The notes under the pieces are model-generated. The model saw nothing but the letters and a program-made list of their open reading frames with translations. It did no database searches and was not told where the DNA came from. From an uncultured Lysobacter sp. (GTDB lineage: Bacteria; Pseudomonadota; Gammaproteobacteria; Xanthomonadales; Xanthomonadaceae): DNA of 8,867 nt. Position numbers and translations under genes: made by a program. Location of the stretch: the NCBI GenBank assembly GCA_943913335.1, contig CALTXS010000026.1, positions 1 through 8,867 on the forward strand, in the 5' to 3' direction. Positions 1 to 6,800 of this stretch are shown here, piece after piece. Position 1 is the first letter of the stretch. Each line of letters opens with the position of its first letter.

Positions 1-621
1 CTTGCTGATGCAATCGAGCGAGAAGCGACGGAACTGGCGCTTGGTCTCGTCGATTGCATCGAGATACCAGGTGTCGCGGTAATAGGTCAGCAGTTGCGGT
101 GACACCACGCGATGGGTCCGTTCGCCGGTGGTGCGTGCCCGGTAATCGAACTCGATGCGCGTCCGCTGCAGCACCGCCGTGGCGATCACGCGAAAGACTT
201 CGTCAGGGATATTGCGGATCTGGTGCGGCAACATGCGTAGGCGCTCGAGCGCGGGACGCCGTTTACCGCCGACCGTTTTCTCGAACATGGTGTTGACGCG
301 CTTTTCTAACGGGGCCAGCAGATCGCGCAGACCGCCTTGCGTGCGGGCCGCCATGGCCTGCACGGCCAGCAACGCATTGAGCTCGTCGGGCGTCAGCCAC
401 ATGCCGGGCAATTCAAACCGATCATCCTGCTGATGGTCGTACCAGACGCCATCATCACCCGTCTCGACCGGGGCTTGCAGGTAATCGCGCAGATAGTTGA
501 TATCGCGATAGACAGTTGCGCGCGAGGTCTCGAGTCGATCCATCAGTTCCTGCACACCAATCGGCGTGCGACGACCCGCCAGGATCTTGTGCAGTTTGAT
601 GACGCGTTCTGTCTTGTCCAA
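1..621 (-). CDS. WYL-domain HTH transcriptional regulator (C-terminus cut by window edge)
   Basis: This is a helix-turn-helix regulator of the DeoR-like/WYL (YafY-type) family. The frame is open from a TTG start to the window edge, giving 207 residues with the C-terminus missing. Residues about 5-50 form the winged HTH (GVQELMDRLETSRATVYRDI is typical of the recognition helix region). Residues about 140-207 begin a WYL domain, with the literal W-Y-L at 185-187 followed by RRFSLDCI, the usual strand after WYL. The TTG start is chosen because no ATG or GTG lies upstream in frame before the stop at 658-660, and because GGAGG sits 5 nt before the TTG. WYL domains in this family are ligand sensors (nucleic acid or small molecule), and the target genes cannot be read from the sequence. 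The gene begins 36 bp after hemC on the same strand, so it may share that transcript. The family call is secure; the role is unknown. Confidence 0.88.
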   Translation of the reverse strand, partial: MDKTERVIKLHKILAGRRTPIGVQELMDRLETSRATVYRDINYLRDYLQAPVETGDDGVWYDHQQDDRFELPGMWLTPDELNALLAVQAMAARTQGGLRDLLAPLEKRVNTMFEKTVGGKRRPALERLRMLPHQIRNIPDEVFRVIATAVLQRTRIEFDYRARTTGERTHRVVSPQLLTYYRDTWYLDAIDETKRQFRRFSLDCISK

Positions 622-657
622 ATCGGCCTCCGCTCGGCCGTGAACTGGCCGCCTCGC

Positions 658-1590
658 CTAGTCTAGCAAAGCGGCGCCGAGCAACTCGGCCGCACCGCCT
701 TCGAGCAGTTGATTGGCCACAAACCGGCCCAAATCCTCGGGTGAGTGATCGTCAGTCAGAAGCATTTCGGCCTCGGCGCGGACCAGACGGCCGGTCACCA
801 CATCGCCCACGGCGCCTTGCAGATGCAGACGGTCGCCATGGAGTGTGGCCAAGGCGGAGACCGGGACGTGACAGCTACCGTGCAATGCGCGGTTCATGGC
901 ACGCTCGGCGCTCACGCGGGTCCAGGTTGCCGCATCGTTCAAGGCGCTGCACAGTCGCAGGCTTTCGGCATCGGCAGCAAAGCATTCAATGGCGATGGCA
1001 CCCTGGGCCGGCGCGGGCAACCAGTGCGGTGCCTGCAAGCGCGTGCGGATTCGGGCGTCAAATCCCAGACGCTTCAAGCCGGCCGCGGCCAGAATAATGG
1101 CGTCGTACTCACCCGCATCCAACTTGGCCAGACGCGTATTGACGTTGCCGCGCAGATCGCGAATCTCGAGATCGGGGCGCAATGCACGTAACTGCGCTTG
1201 CCGGCGCAGCGACGAAGTCCCGACGATTGCACCAGTTGGCAGTGACTCCAGGTCTGCCGCGACATTGCTGACCAGGGCATCGGACTCGTCCTCGCGTGGC
1301 AGGACGGCCGCCAGGGTAAAGCCCGGTTCCAGTTCCATCGGCACATCTTTGAGCGAATGGACAGCCAAATTGGCCTCACCGCGCTCCATGGCCAGCTCCA
1401 GCTCTTTTAGGAACAGACCCTTGCCACCGATTGCTGCCAGGGAGCGGTCCAGAACCTCATCGCCACGGGTGCTCAGCGGCACCAGTTCAATTTCGACACC
1501 GGGATGGGCCGCCTTAAGTTGGGCGGCCACGTATTCGGTTTGCCAGAGGGCCAGAGGACTCTTTCGGGTAGCAATTTTCAGCACGGTCAT
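658..1590 (-). CDS. hemC: Hydroxymethylbilane synthase (porphobilinogen deaminase)
   Basis: HemC polymerises four porphobilinogen molecules into hydroxymethylbilane in cytosolic tetrapyrrole (haem) synthesis. From the start used here the protein is 310 aa, close to E. coli HemC at about 313. Visible family signatures include [13 protein letters not shown] near the N-terminus, [11 protein letters not shown], and AVHSLKDVP, whose Asp (residue 82) matches the catalytic Asp84 of E. coli. Also visible are [22 protein letters not shown], and GSCHVP, whose Cys (residue 240) is the attachment site of the dipyrromethane cofactor. An in-frame ATG at 1608 would add six residues (MADNKR) and overlap the upstream regulator by 11 nt. 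I prefer 1590 because the family usually starts only a few residues before the IATR motif and because a weak GGCGGA lies upstream. It follows the AlgR-like gene by 7 nt, the same adjacency as algR-hemC in Pseudomonas, which suggests co-transcription. hemD does not follow. Confidence 0.97.
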   Translation of the reverse strand: MTVLKIATRKSPLALWQTEYVAAQLKAAHPGVEIELVPLSTRGDEVLDRSLAAIGGKGLFLKELELAMERGEANLAVHSLKDVPMELEPGFTLAAVLPREDESDALVSNVAADLESLPTGAIVGTSSLRRQAQLRALRPDLEIRDLRGNVNTRLAKLDAGEYDAIILAAAGLKRLGFDARIRTRLQAPHWLPAPAQGAIAIECFAADAESLRLCSALNDAATWTRVSAERAMNRALHGSCHVPVSALATLHGDRLHLQGAVGDVVTGRLVRAEAEMLLTDDHSPEDLGRFVANQLLEGGAAELLGAALLD

Positions 1591-1597
1591 GCGTTTA

Positions 1598-2344
1598 TTA
1601 TCCGCCATTTAGGCGGTCGAGCAGAAGGCGACGCAGCGGCGCCACGTGGCGTCGGCTGACCGGCATCTCCTGCCCGTCGTGCAAGGTAACGGTGTGGCGA
1701 TGCCTTCCGCTAGAACGTAGGGAGCGAATCGCCTGCCGCGCGACCAGACCGTTGCGATGCACCCGGACGAAATGATGCGCCCCAAAGCGCTCCTCGAGCC
1801 GCCACAGGGGTTCGTCAATCAGATCCTCGCCGTGCCGATGCACTGCGGTGACGTACTTGTCCTCGGCGCGGAAACAGCGAATCTCCCGAATCGGAATGAT
1901 CTTGAGCTCGCCATGCAGACGCGAGGCGACAAATTCGAAGGGACTCTCGGTTTCAGCGACCCGCAGACGCTCCGTGCGCAGACCCGCTGACAGATGTGCC
2001 GCCTTGTCGAGGGCCTGCTCGAGGCGCTCGTATTCCAAGGGGCGGACCAGAAAATCGACGGCACCGGCATCAAGCGCGGCGCAGGCATCGGACGCTTTAC
2101 TGCCGATCACCACCACCGCCGTACGTTCGCTCCAGTCGGCAATGCGCCGGCACAGCTCCAGACCACGGCCGTGACCGATCTGCAGATCGAGCAGCACCAC
2201 CTCGGGCTTTAACTGCTGGAAGGCACCAAAGGCACCCCGTAACTCCGAGGTCTGGTGAATCTCCGCATCCACCCGTTCCGAACGCAGGCGCGACACCCAA
2301 TGACGGCACAGCCGCAAATCGGACTCGATAATAAGCACTTTCAT
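1598..2344 (-). CDS. algR: AlgR-like LytTR response regulator with atypical receiver domain
   Basis: This is a 248-residue two-domain regulator. Residues 1-120 are a response-regulator receiver. Residues about 140-240 are a LytTR DNA-binding domain, with runs such as [32 protein letters not shown] and [14 protein letters not shown] that closely resemble Pseudomonas AlgR. The phospho-acceptor Asp is present (D53 in VVLLDL). The surrounding pocket is altered: the usual acidic pair is E7-S8, the conserved Thr/Ser position reads G81, and the conserved Lys is R101 in LVRP. Signalling through phosphorylation is therefore doubtful. The start at 2344 is chosen because KVLIIE must begin the first receiver strand and GGGGA lies 7 nt upstream. 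In-frame ATGs at 2365 and 2380 would only add a non-domain tail. No AlgZ/FimS-type histidine kinase sits next to it; a carboxylesterase does. In Pseudomonas AlgR controls alginate and type IV pilus genes, but the regulon here is unknown. A 9-bp inverted repeat covers the ribosome binding site. Confidence 0.9.
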   Translation of the reverse strand: MKVLIIESDLRLCRHWVSRLRSERVDAEIHQTSELRGAFGAFQQLKPEVVLLDLQIGHGRGLELCRRIADWSERTAVVVIGSKASDACAALDAGAVDFLVRPLEYERLEQALDKAAHLSAGLRTERLRVAETESPFEFVASRLHGELKIIPIREIRCFRAEDKYVTAVHRHGEDLIDEPLWRLEERFGAHHFVRVHRNGLVARQAIRSLRSSGRHRHTVTLHDGQEMPVSRRHVAPLRRLLLDRLNGG

Positions 2345-2345
2345 T

Positions 2346-2380
2346 TTGGATTCCCCTTTGGTCATGGATGAGGAATCCAA
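2346..2380 (-). promoter_or_regulatory. 9-bp perfect inverted repeat over the RBS of the AlgR-like gene
   Basis: TTGGATTCC at 2346-2354 and GGAATCCAA at 2372-2380 are exact reverse complements separated by 17 nt. In the minus-strand transcript the arm at 2354-2346 includes part of the GGGGA ribosome binding site and ends one base before the ATG. It could fold into an RBS-masking hairpin or act as a dyad binding site for a regulator, possibly autoregulation. The repeat is directly visible; the function is inferred. Confidence 0.45.
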
Positions 2381-2405
2381 GGTGCGCCCGATGCGCGGGC
2401 GCGCC
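2381..2405 (-). other. GC-rich hairpin in the esterase-regulator gap
   Basis: Arms 2381-2390 and 2396-2405 pair at 9 of 10 positions (core GCGCCCG/CGGGCGC, loop of 5 nt). The minus-strand transcript continues ACCTTGG after the stem, which is not a U-tract, so it is not a canonical intrinsic terminator. It could be an mRNA stabiliser, an attenuator or a weak terminator between the esterase and the AlgR-like gene. Confidence 0.35.
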
Positions 2406-2419
2406 TATCGGCGATCGGA

Positions 2420-3103
2420 TTAGCTCGCCGTCAGAATCGCGCCTAACCAGCGCTGAAGATCCGTAACCTCTTGCTGGGCTAACTGGTGCTGCAAACCCGG
2501 GTAGGCATGCCACTGCACATTGAACCCGACCGACTCGAGCAGTTGGTAAGACTGCATGCCTGCCTGCACCGGCACCACCGGATCCTGCATGCCATGGGCC
2601 ATGAAGATCTTGGTGGCCGGACTGCGACCGCTGTTGCGGTACTGCTCGGTCGTCGCCGTCGGTGCCGGCAGATAAGTGGATAAGGCAATCACGTGCGGAA
2701 CTGCATGACGGGACTGCAGCGCCATCGTCAGGGCAATGGCGCCACCTTGCGAGAAGCCCGCCAGCAACACGTTCTCGGGTGCAAATCCGGCGGCGATCTC
2801 TGCATCGATCAGGGCATCAATCTGCGCCACCGACGCGTAAACGCCTTCGAGATCGGCGCGCTGCTCGAGGTCCATTTCGCGGATGTCGTACCAGGCCCGC
2901 ATCGAATAGCCGTTATTGATCGTAATCGGTCGCACGGGTGCATGCGGGAACACGAATTTCAGATCGGGCCAATCCGGCGCCACCAGTTCGGGAACCAGCG
3001 GTGCGAAATCAAAGCCGTCGGCACCCAGGCCATGCAGCCAGATGACGACATAGCGCGGTGCGGGACCGGTGGTGACGACGTGGGTTTCGAGCAATTGCGA
3101 CAT
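2420..3103 (-). CDS. Alpha/beta-hydrolase carboxylesterase (phospholipase/carboxylesterase family)
   Basis: This 227-residue serine hydrolase belongs to the carboxylesterase/acyl-protein thioesterase family (Pfam Abhydrolase_2 type), similar to Pseudomonas EstB. WLHGLGADGFDF (22-33) forms the oxyanion-hole region. GFSQGGA (116-122) is the nucleophile elbow with S118. HGMQDPVVP (170-178) carries the acid D174, and H206 in YPGLQHQL is the likely catalytic His. No signal peptide is seen, so it should be cytosolic, hydrolysing small carboxyl esters or thioesters; the physiological substrate is unknown. The family usually reads Y-P-x-G-H, while here the His is one residue later and follows Gln instead of Gly. 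The ATG overlaps the stop of the upstream TonB-dependent receptor by one base (TAATG) and lacks a good ribosome binding site, so translation probably depends on re-initiation after the receptor. The AlgR-like gene follows after 75 bp. Confidence 0.93.
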   Translation of the reverse strand: MSQLLETHVVTTGPAPRYVVIWLHGLGADGFDFAPLVPELVAPDWPDLKFVFPHAPVRPITINNGYSMRAWYDIREMDLEQRADLEGVYASVAQIDALIDAEIAAGFAPENVLLAGFSQGGAIALTMALQSRHAVPHVIALSTYLPAPTATTEQYRNSGRSPATKIFMAHGMQDPVVPVQAGMQSYQLLESVGFNVQWHAYPGLQHQLAQQEVTDLQRWLGAILTAS

Positions 3104-5340
3104 TAGAATTTGTACTCAAACATCAGGCGGTAGGAGCGATAGTTATTGGACCACGAATCGCGCTCGCTGTAACCGACCGGCAGATCCGAGTACGCGTAGT
3201 TGTGCTCATCCTTAGGCAACAGGTTGTTGGCCGAGGCACGCAGCAGCAGCTTGGGCGTGAACTTATACGTGACGAAGGCATCCAGGTTCCAGATCGACCA
3301 GGTTCGGGCGATCGAGTTGTCGGAGGTGCGCGAGGTGCGACCTTGGTTGTAGCTCAGGTCCGAACCCAGCGTCATCTTGGAGCTGGGACGCCAGTCGAAA
3401 CCGAAGTTACCCGTCAGCGGCGTTTGCGATGCCAGTGCGTTGTACGGTGCGGACCAGTAGCTCACGCGCGAACGATTCCAGGACAGATTGGAACGAATGT
3501 CCATGTCGGGGCCGGTTGGCAGCAACGCGCGCAACGGGAACTTGGCTTCGGCGGTTGCACCCCAGGCTTTAGCGGTGCCGGCATTTTCCGGACGGCTGAC
3601 CCACAGGTTCATGCTGTTGTCGAACTGGATAATGTTGGTGATCGCATCGTCAATGTCGCGGTAATAAGCACTCAGGCCCATAAAACCGGTCTTGCCGAAG
3701 TAATGTTCGTAGGCGACATCAAGACCCATCGACAGCTCCGGACGCAGTTGCGGATTACCGGTGCTCAACGGCGAGTTGACCGAGTTCTGACCGTCAATCG
3801 AAGGCGTGGCCCGCGGGATCAGTTGGCTCGAACCCGGCTGGTTATAAGTGCGTGCCAGGCCCACACGAATCTGATCGCGCTCCTTGCCGGGCAGGCGCCA
3901 CAGCAGGTTGGCAATCGGGCTCAGGACGCTGGTGCTGTTGGTGAACGAACCGAACTGCAGGCCATTGACGTAGGTCTTGGAGCCCTCCCAGCGCAGACCC
4001 AGGTAGGCCGACACATCTTTGCTGACCGGGAACTCATCTTGCGCAAACACAGCGGCGCGGTTGATTTTGACATTGACCTTGTCGGTGAAATACGAGGTGG
4101 CCTGACCGACCGGCGTATCCCATTGGTTACGGACCTGCTCAGTGTCATCGGTGCCGAATTCCCAGCCCGTACTGACCTTGTGCTTCTTGGCGATCGTGTT
4201 CTCGATCTTGCCGTTGTTCTTGATGCCGCGCGAGGTGTTCTCGGACACCCAGTAGCGGTCGATCAGCAGGTTGTGATTGACGTCATAACCGGTCAGCGGC
4301 GAGGTTGACTTGCTCTTGTCGTACTCCAGGCCCACGCGCGTGGAGAACGTACCGGCATCGCCAAAGGGATGCGTATATTCGAGCGAAGGCCGTGCCCCGC
4401 GCGACTTGGATTCGGTTTCAGTGACGGAATACGGAATTGCAGCCTGCGCACCGACCGGCGAGAGGTAAGACACATCGGCGACGCTTTCGGACTTGCCGAC
4501 ATTAGCCATCATCTGGAACGCCATCGAGTCACCGCTCGGAAACGTCCAGTTCAACCGGGTCATGCTCATCAGCCCGCGGTTGCTGGAGTCCACATCGCTG
4601 GCGTTGAGGCGCTGGGCAATCAGGTTGCCGTTGTCATCGAAGCGACGTTCCTCGCTGCTCGACTGCGTCTCGGAATCCATTGCCATGGTGCCGAGCATGA
4701 CGTTGTAACCGAACGTCGGCGTGGAATTGGAGAACGTAATGTTGGCGCCGCCCATATCGCGTCCGCCGCCGGTGCCACCAAAGGCACTCAGTTTGCGTTG
4801 CGATCGTGACAGGTTCTTGCGCAGTACGACGTTGATCGTACCCGCCACGGCACGCGTGCTGTTCTCGGCAGTTGCGCTGGGGATCACTTCGATGCGCTCA
4901 ATCATCTCCGGTGCAATCTGCGAAAGATTGAAGCCACTACCCTGCGCTTGGCCATCGACCAGAATCTGCGTGTAGCCACCACCTAAGCCGCGCATACGCG
5001 GGCCACCACCGCGACCGCCCTGGCTCACACCCGGCAGGCGCTTGAGCACGTCAAAGATACTGGTGTCGCCTTGCTTGAGCAGGTCATCGCGCTTGTAGAT
5101 GATTTTAGAGACGGACTCGTTGCGACGCTCATCGGTATCGCTGGCGCCCTGCACCTTGACGGTGCCGACCTTGGTGGTCTTTTCGGCGGCGGCCTTGTCG
5201 GCATCGGCCGTTGCTGTGGCTGTGGCTGCGGAGTCTGCAGTGGTCGTGTTTTGCGCCTGAGCGATGGCGGTCGGAGAGACCAAAGCCATGGCAATCGCCA
5301 GAGTCAGTTGGGCGCGTACAGGCGCAGAAATAGCAGACAT
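3103..5340 (-). CDS. TonB-dependent outer-membrane receptor, substrate unknown
   Basis: This 745-residue TonB-dependent transporter imports a ligand across the outer membrane using energy from TonB-ExbB-ExbD. Residues 1 to about 28 are a signal peptide (basic start, hydrophobic run LTLAIAMALVSPTAIA, cleavage near AIA or AQA). An Ala/Thr/Asp-rich linker follows at about 31-56, then VGTVKVQG (58-65), which may serve as TonB box and plug start. The plug extends to about residue 175: SIFDVLKRLPGV, a glycine-rich RGGGPRMRGLGGGY (110-123), ILVDGQ, and PEMIERIEVIPSATAENSTRAVAGTINVVL. The rest is a beta-barrel ending in RLMFEYKF, with the terminal Phe expected for outer-membrane insertion. The start at 5340 is preferred over the in-frame ATG at 5412 because it begins the signal peptide and has AAGGA 10 nt upstream. 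The fold resembles FepA/CirA-type receptors, but I cannot assign a siderophore or sugar. It lies 120 bp after pepP and is coupled to the esterase by TAATG. Confidence 0.95.
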   Translation of the reverse strand: MSAISAPVRAQLTLAIAMALVSPTAIAQAQNTTTADSAATATATADADKAAAEKTTKVGTVKVQGASDTDERRNESVSKIIYKRDDLLKQGDTSIFDVLKRLPGVSQGGRGGGPRMRGLGGGYTQILVDGQAQGSGFNLSQIAPEMIERIEVIPSATAENSTRAVAGTINVVLRKNLSRSQRKLSAFGGTGGGRDMGGANITFSNSTPTFGYNVMLGTMAMDSETQSSSEERRFDDNGNLIAQRLNASDVDSSNRGLMSMTRLNWTFPSGDSMAFQMMANVGKSESVADVSYLSPVGAQAAIPYSVTETESKSRGARPSLEYTHPFGDAGTFSTRVGLEYDKSKSTSPLTGYDVNHNLLIDRYWVSENTSRGIKNNGKIENTIAKKHKVSTGWEFGTDDTEQVRNQWDTPVGQATSYFTDKVNVKINRAAVFAQDEFPVSKDVSAYLGLRWEGSKTYVNGLQFGSFTNSTSVLSPIANLLWRLPGKERDQIRVGLARTYNQPGSSQLIPRATPSIDGQNSVNSPLSTGNPQLRPELSMGLDVAYEHYFGKTGFMGLSAYYRDIDDAITNIIQFDNSMNLWVSRPENAGTAKAWGATAEAKFPLRALLPTGPDMDIRSNLSWNRSRVSYWSAPYNALASQTPLTGNFGFDWRPSSKMTLGSDLSYNQGRTSRTSDNSIARTWSIWNLDAFVTYKFTPKLLLRASANNLLPKDEHNYAYSDLPVGYSERDSWSNNYRSYRLMFEYKF

Positions 5341-5350
5341 TCGAGGGGGT

Positions 5351-5355
5351 TCCTT
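5351..5355 (-). promoter_or_regulatory. Ribosome binding site deciding the receptor start
   Basis: AAGGA on the minus strand lies 10 nt before the ATG at 5340. It supports the internal start that begins directly with a signal peptide, over the longer frame from 5412, whose first 24 residues are Arg/Cys-rich and unlike a signal sequence. Confidence 0.6.
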
Positions 5356-5375
5356 AACAGTAGTGGCAAAGCGTA

Positions 5376-5395
5376 CCGCCCGCGTTCGCCGGCGG
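5376..5395 (-). promoter_or_regulatory. GC-rich imperfect palindrome in the receptor leader
   Basis: The 20-bp stretch CCGCCCGCGTTCGCCGGCGG is self-complementary at 8 of 10 positions (arms CCGCC/GGCGG plus an inner GC/GC). It sits about 20 bp upstream of the receptor ribosome binding site. It could be an operator or a leader hairpin. In a GC-rich genome a chance occurrence is possible. Confidence 0.25.
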
Positions 5396-5421
5396 CATGT
5401 GCAATCTGTCATGGAAACGCA

Positions 5422-5440
5422 TCAACTCGACAAAAGTTGA
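5422..5440 (-). promoter_or_regulatory. Short inverted repeat upstream of the receptor gene
   Basis: TCAACT (5422-5427) and AGTTGA (5435-5440) are exact inverted arms with a 7-nt spacer, in the 120-bp gap between pepP and the receptor. No U-tract follows on the minus strand, so it is not a pepP terminator. It could be a small operator. I could not identify a convincing -35/-10 pair or a Fur-box-like sequence in this gap. Confidence 0.25.
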
Positions 5441-5460
5441 CTAGGCAAGTAATCGGCCGT

Positions 5461-6798
5461 TCAGTTATTGACGTTGTTTGCAGCCATGAACTGTTCGATG
5501 GAGTCCGCATAGCGGACCAGTGCATCGGTCAGCACTTCGTAACCGGTCTCGGTGACCAGGACGTCATCCTCGATACGAATCCCGATGCCGCGCCATTTGG
5601 CATCAACCTCGGTCGCATCGTGCGGAATGTACAGCCCGGGCTCGATGGTAAACACCATACCCGGCTCCAGAATCCGCGACTCGCCGTCGATCCGATAGTC
5701 GCCGACATCGTGGGTGTCCAAGCCCAGCCAATGGCCTGTTTTATGTGGGTAAAACCGCTTATATGCGCCGTTCCGAACCAGCGTTTCGAGTTTGCCCTTG
5801 AGCAGTCCGAGCTCGAGCAGGCCTTCGGTCAAGGTCGTGACGGCGGCCAGATGTTGCAGCTCGTATACAGCGCCCGGCTCCACTTGCGCCAGCGCAGCGC
5901 GGTTGGCCTTCACCACGACATCGTGCAGTTGCCGTTGCGCCTTGCTGAAACGTCCACCTGCAGGGAACGTACGCGTAATGTCCGATGCGTATCCTCGATA
6001 CTCGGCACCCGCGTCAATCAGCACCAGATCGTTCTTGCCGATGCGATCGCGATTGGTGACGTAATGCAGCACGCAGCCATTGCTGCCGGCGCCGACGATG
6101 CTGGTATAGGCCGGCGTGGCATCGTGCCATTTGAATACGCGTTCCAGTTCCGCCTGCAATTGGTATTCGTACATCCCCGGCTGCACCGCGCGCATCGCGG
6201 CCTCATGCCCGAGCACGGCAATGTCTGCCGCCCGACGCATCAGCAACAGTTCGTCCTTGTCCTTGATCAGGCGCTGCTCGTTGATCAACACGCTCAAGTC
6301 CAGCAGCTCACGCGGTGGCGGATTGCCCATGTGCATCATCGCGCGCGTGCGGTTGAGCCAGGACATCAGCCGCGAATCGAACTCGCTGTCACGGCCGAAA
6401 TGCGCAAAGATGCGACCACGGCCTTCGATCAGGCCCGGCAGGATGTCGTCAATGTCCGTGATCGGATACGCATCGTCGATGCCGAGTGCGTCGGGGGCAC
6501 CATCGGGTCCGAGTCGTGCGCCATCCCAAGCCTCACGGTGCGGATCGCGGTCACGGCAGAACAGAATGCACTCGCCATGCTTGCGTCCGGGCACCAGCAC
6601 CAAGATGGCTTCGGGCTCTTCAAAACCCGTCAGATACAGCAGATCCGAATCCTGCCGGAACGCGTAATACGTATCGCGACTGCGCACTTTCTCGGTTGCC
6701 GCAGCGACGATGACGATGCCGCCTTCGCCAACGGATTCGAGCAGACGTTTACGACGCGATTGGTAGCGGGCCTTGCCGACCTTGGCAATCGGTTTCAT
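5461..6798 (-). CDS. pepP: Xaa-Pro aminopeptidase (aminopeptidase P)
   Basis: PepP removes the N-terminal residue from peptides with proline in second position and is a cytosolic dinuclear-metal (usually Mn) M24 peptidase. The protein is 445 aa, close to E. coli PepP at about 441. Residues 1 to about 155 form the N-terminal AMP_N domain (YYAFRQDSDLLYLTGFEEPEA, FCRDRDPHREAWDG). The C-terminal pita-bread domain has all five expected metal ligands: D262 (LIDAGAEYRGY), D273 (ASDITRTFP), H356 (KTGHWLGLDTHDVG), E386 (FTIEPGLY) and E410 (IRIEDD). H245 and H363 match the conserved substrate-site histidines. The start is 2 nt after the ygfB stop with no clear ribosome binding site, so translational coupling to ygfB is likely. 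The ygfB-pepP pair is as in E. coli, but a TonB-dependent receptor follows instead of ubiH. Confidence 0.98.
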   Translation of the reverse strand: MKPIAKVGKARYQSRRKRLLESVGEGGIVIVAAATEKVRSRDTYYAFRQDSDLLYLTGFEEPEAILVLVPGRKHGECILFCRDRDPHREAWDGARLGPDGAPDALGIDDAYPITDIDDILPGLIEGRGRIFAHFGRDSEFDSRLMSWLNRTRAMMHMGNPPPRELLDLSVLINEQRLIKDKDELLLMRRAADIAVLGHEAAMRAVQPGMYEYQLQAELERVFKWHDATPAYTSIVGAGSNGCVLHYVTNRDRIGKNDLVLIDAGAEYRGYASDITRTFPAGGRFSKAQRQLHDVVVKANRAALAQVEPGAVYELQHLAAVTTLTEGLLELGLLKGKLETLVRNGAYKRFYPHKTGHWLGLDTHDVGDYRIDGESRILEPGMVFTIEPGLYIPHDATEVDAKWRGIGIRIEDDVLVTETGYEVLTDALVRYADSIEQFMAANNVNN

Positions 6799-6800
6799 AT

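Noticed and set aside
896..1612. Open frame of 238 codons on the plus strand antisense to hemC
   Set aside because: Its Arg/Ser/Ala-rich composition is typical of an antisense shadow; hemC is unambiguous on the other strand.
3202..4308. Open frame of 368 codons on the plus strand inside the receptor gene
   Set aside because: It is a shadow of the receptor coding sequence, with no motif and no ribosome binding site support.
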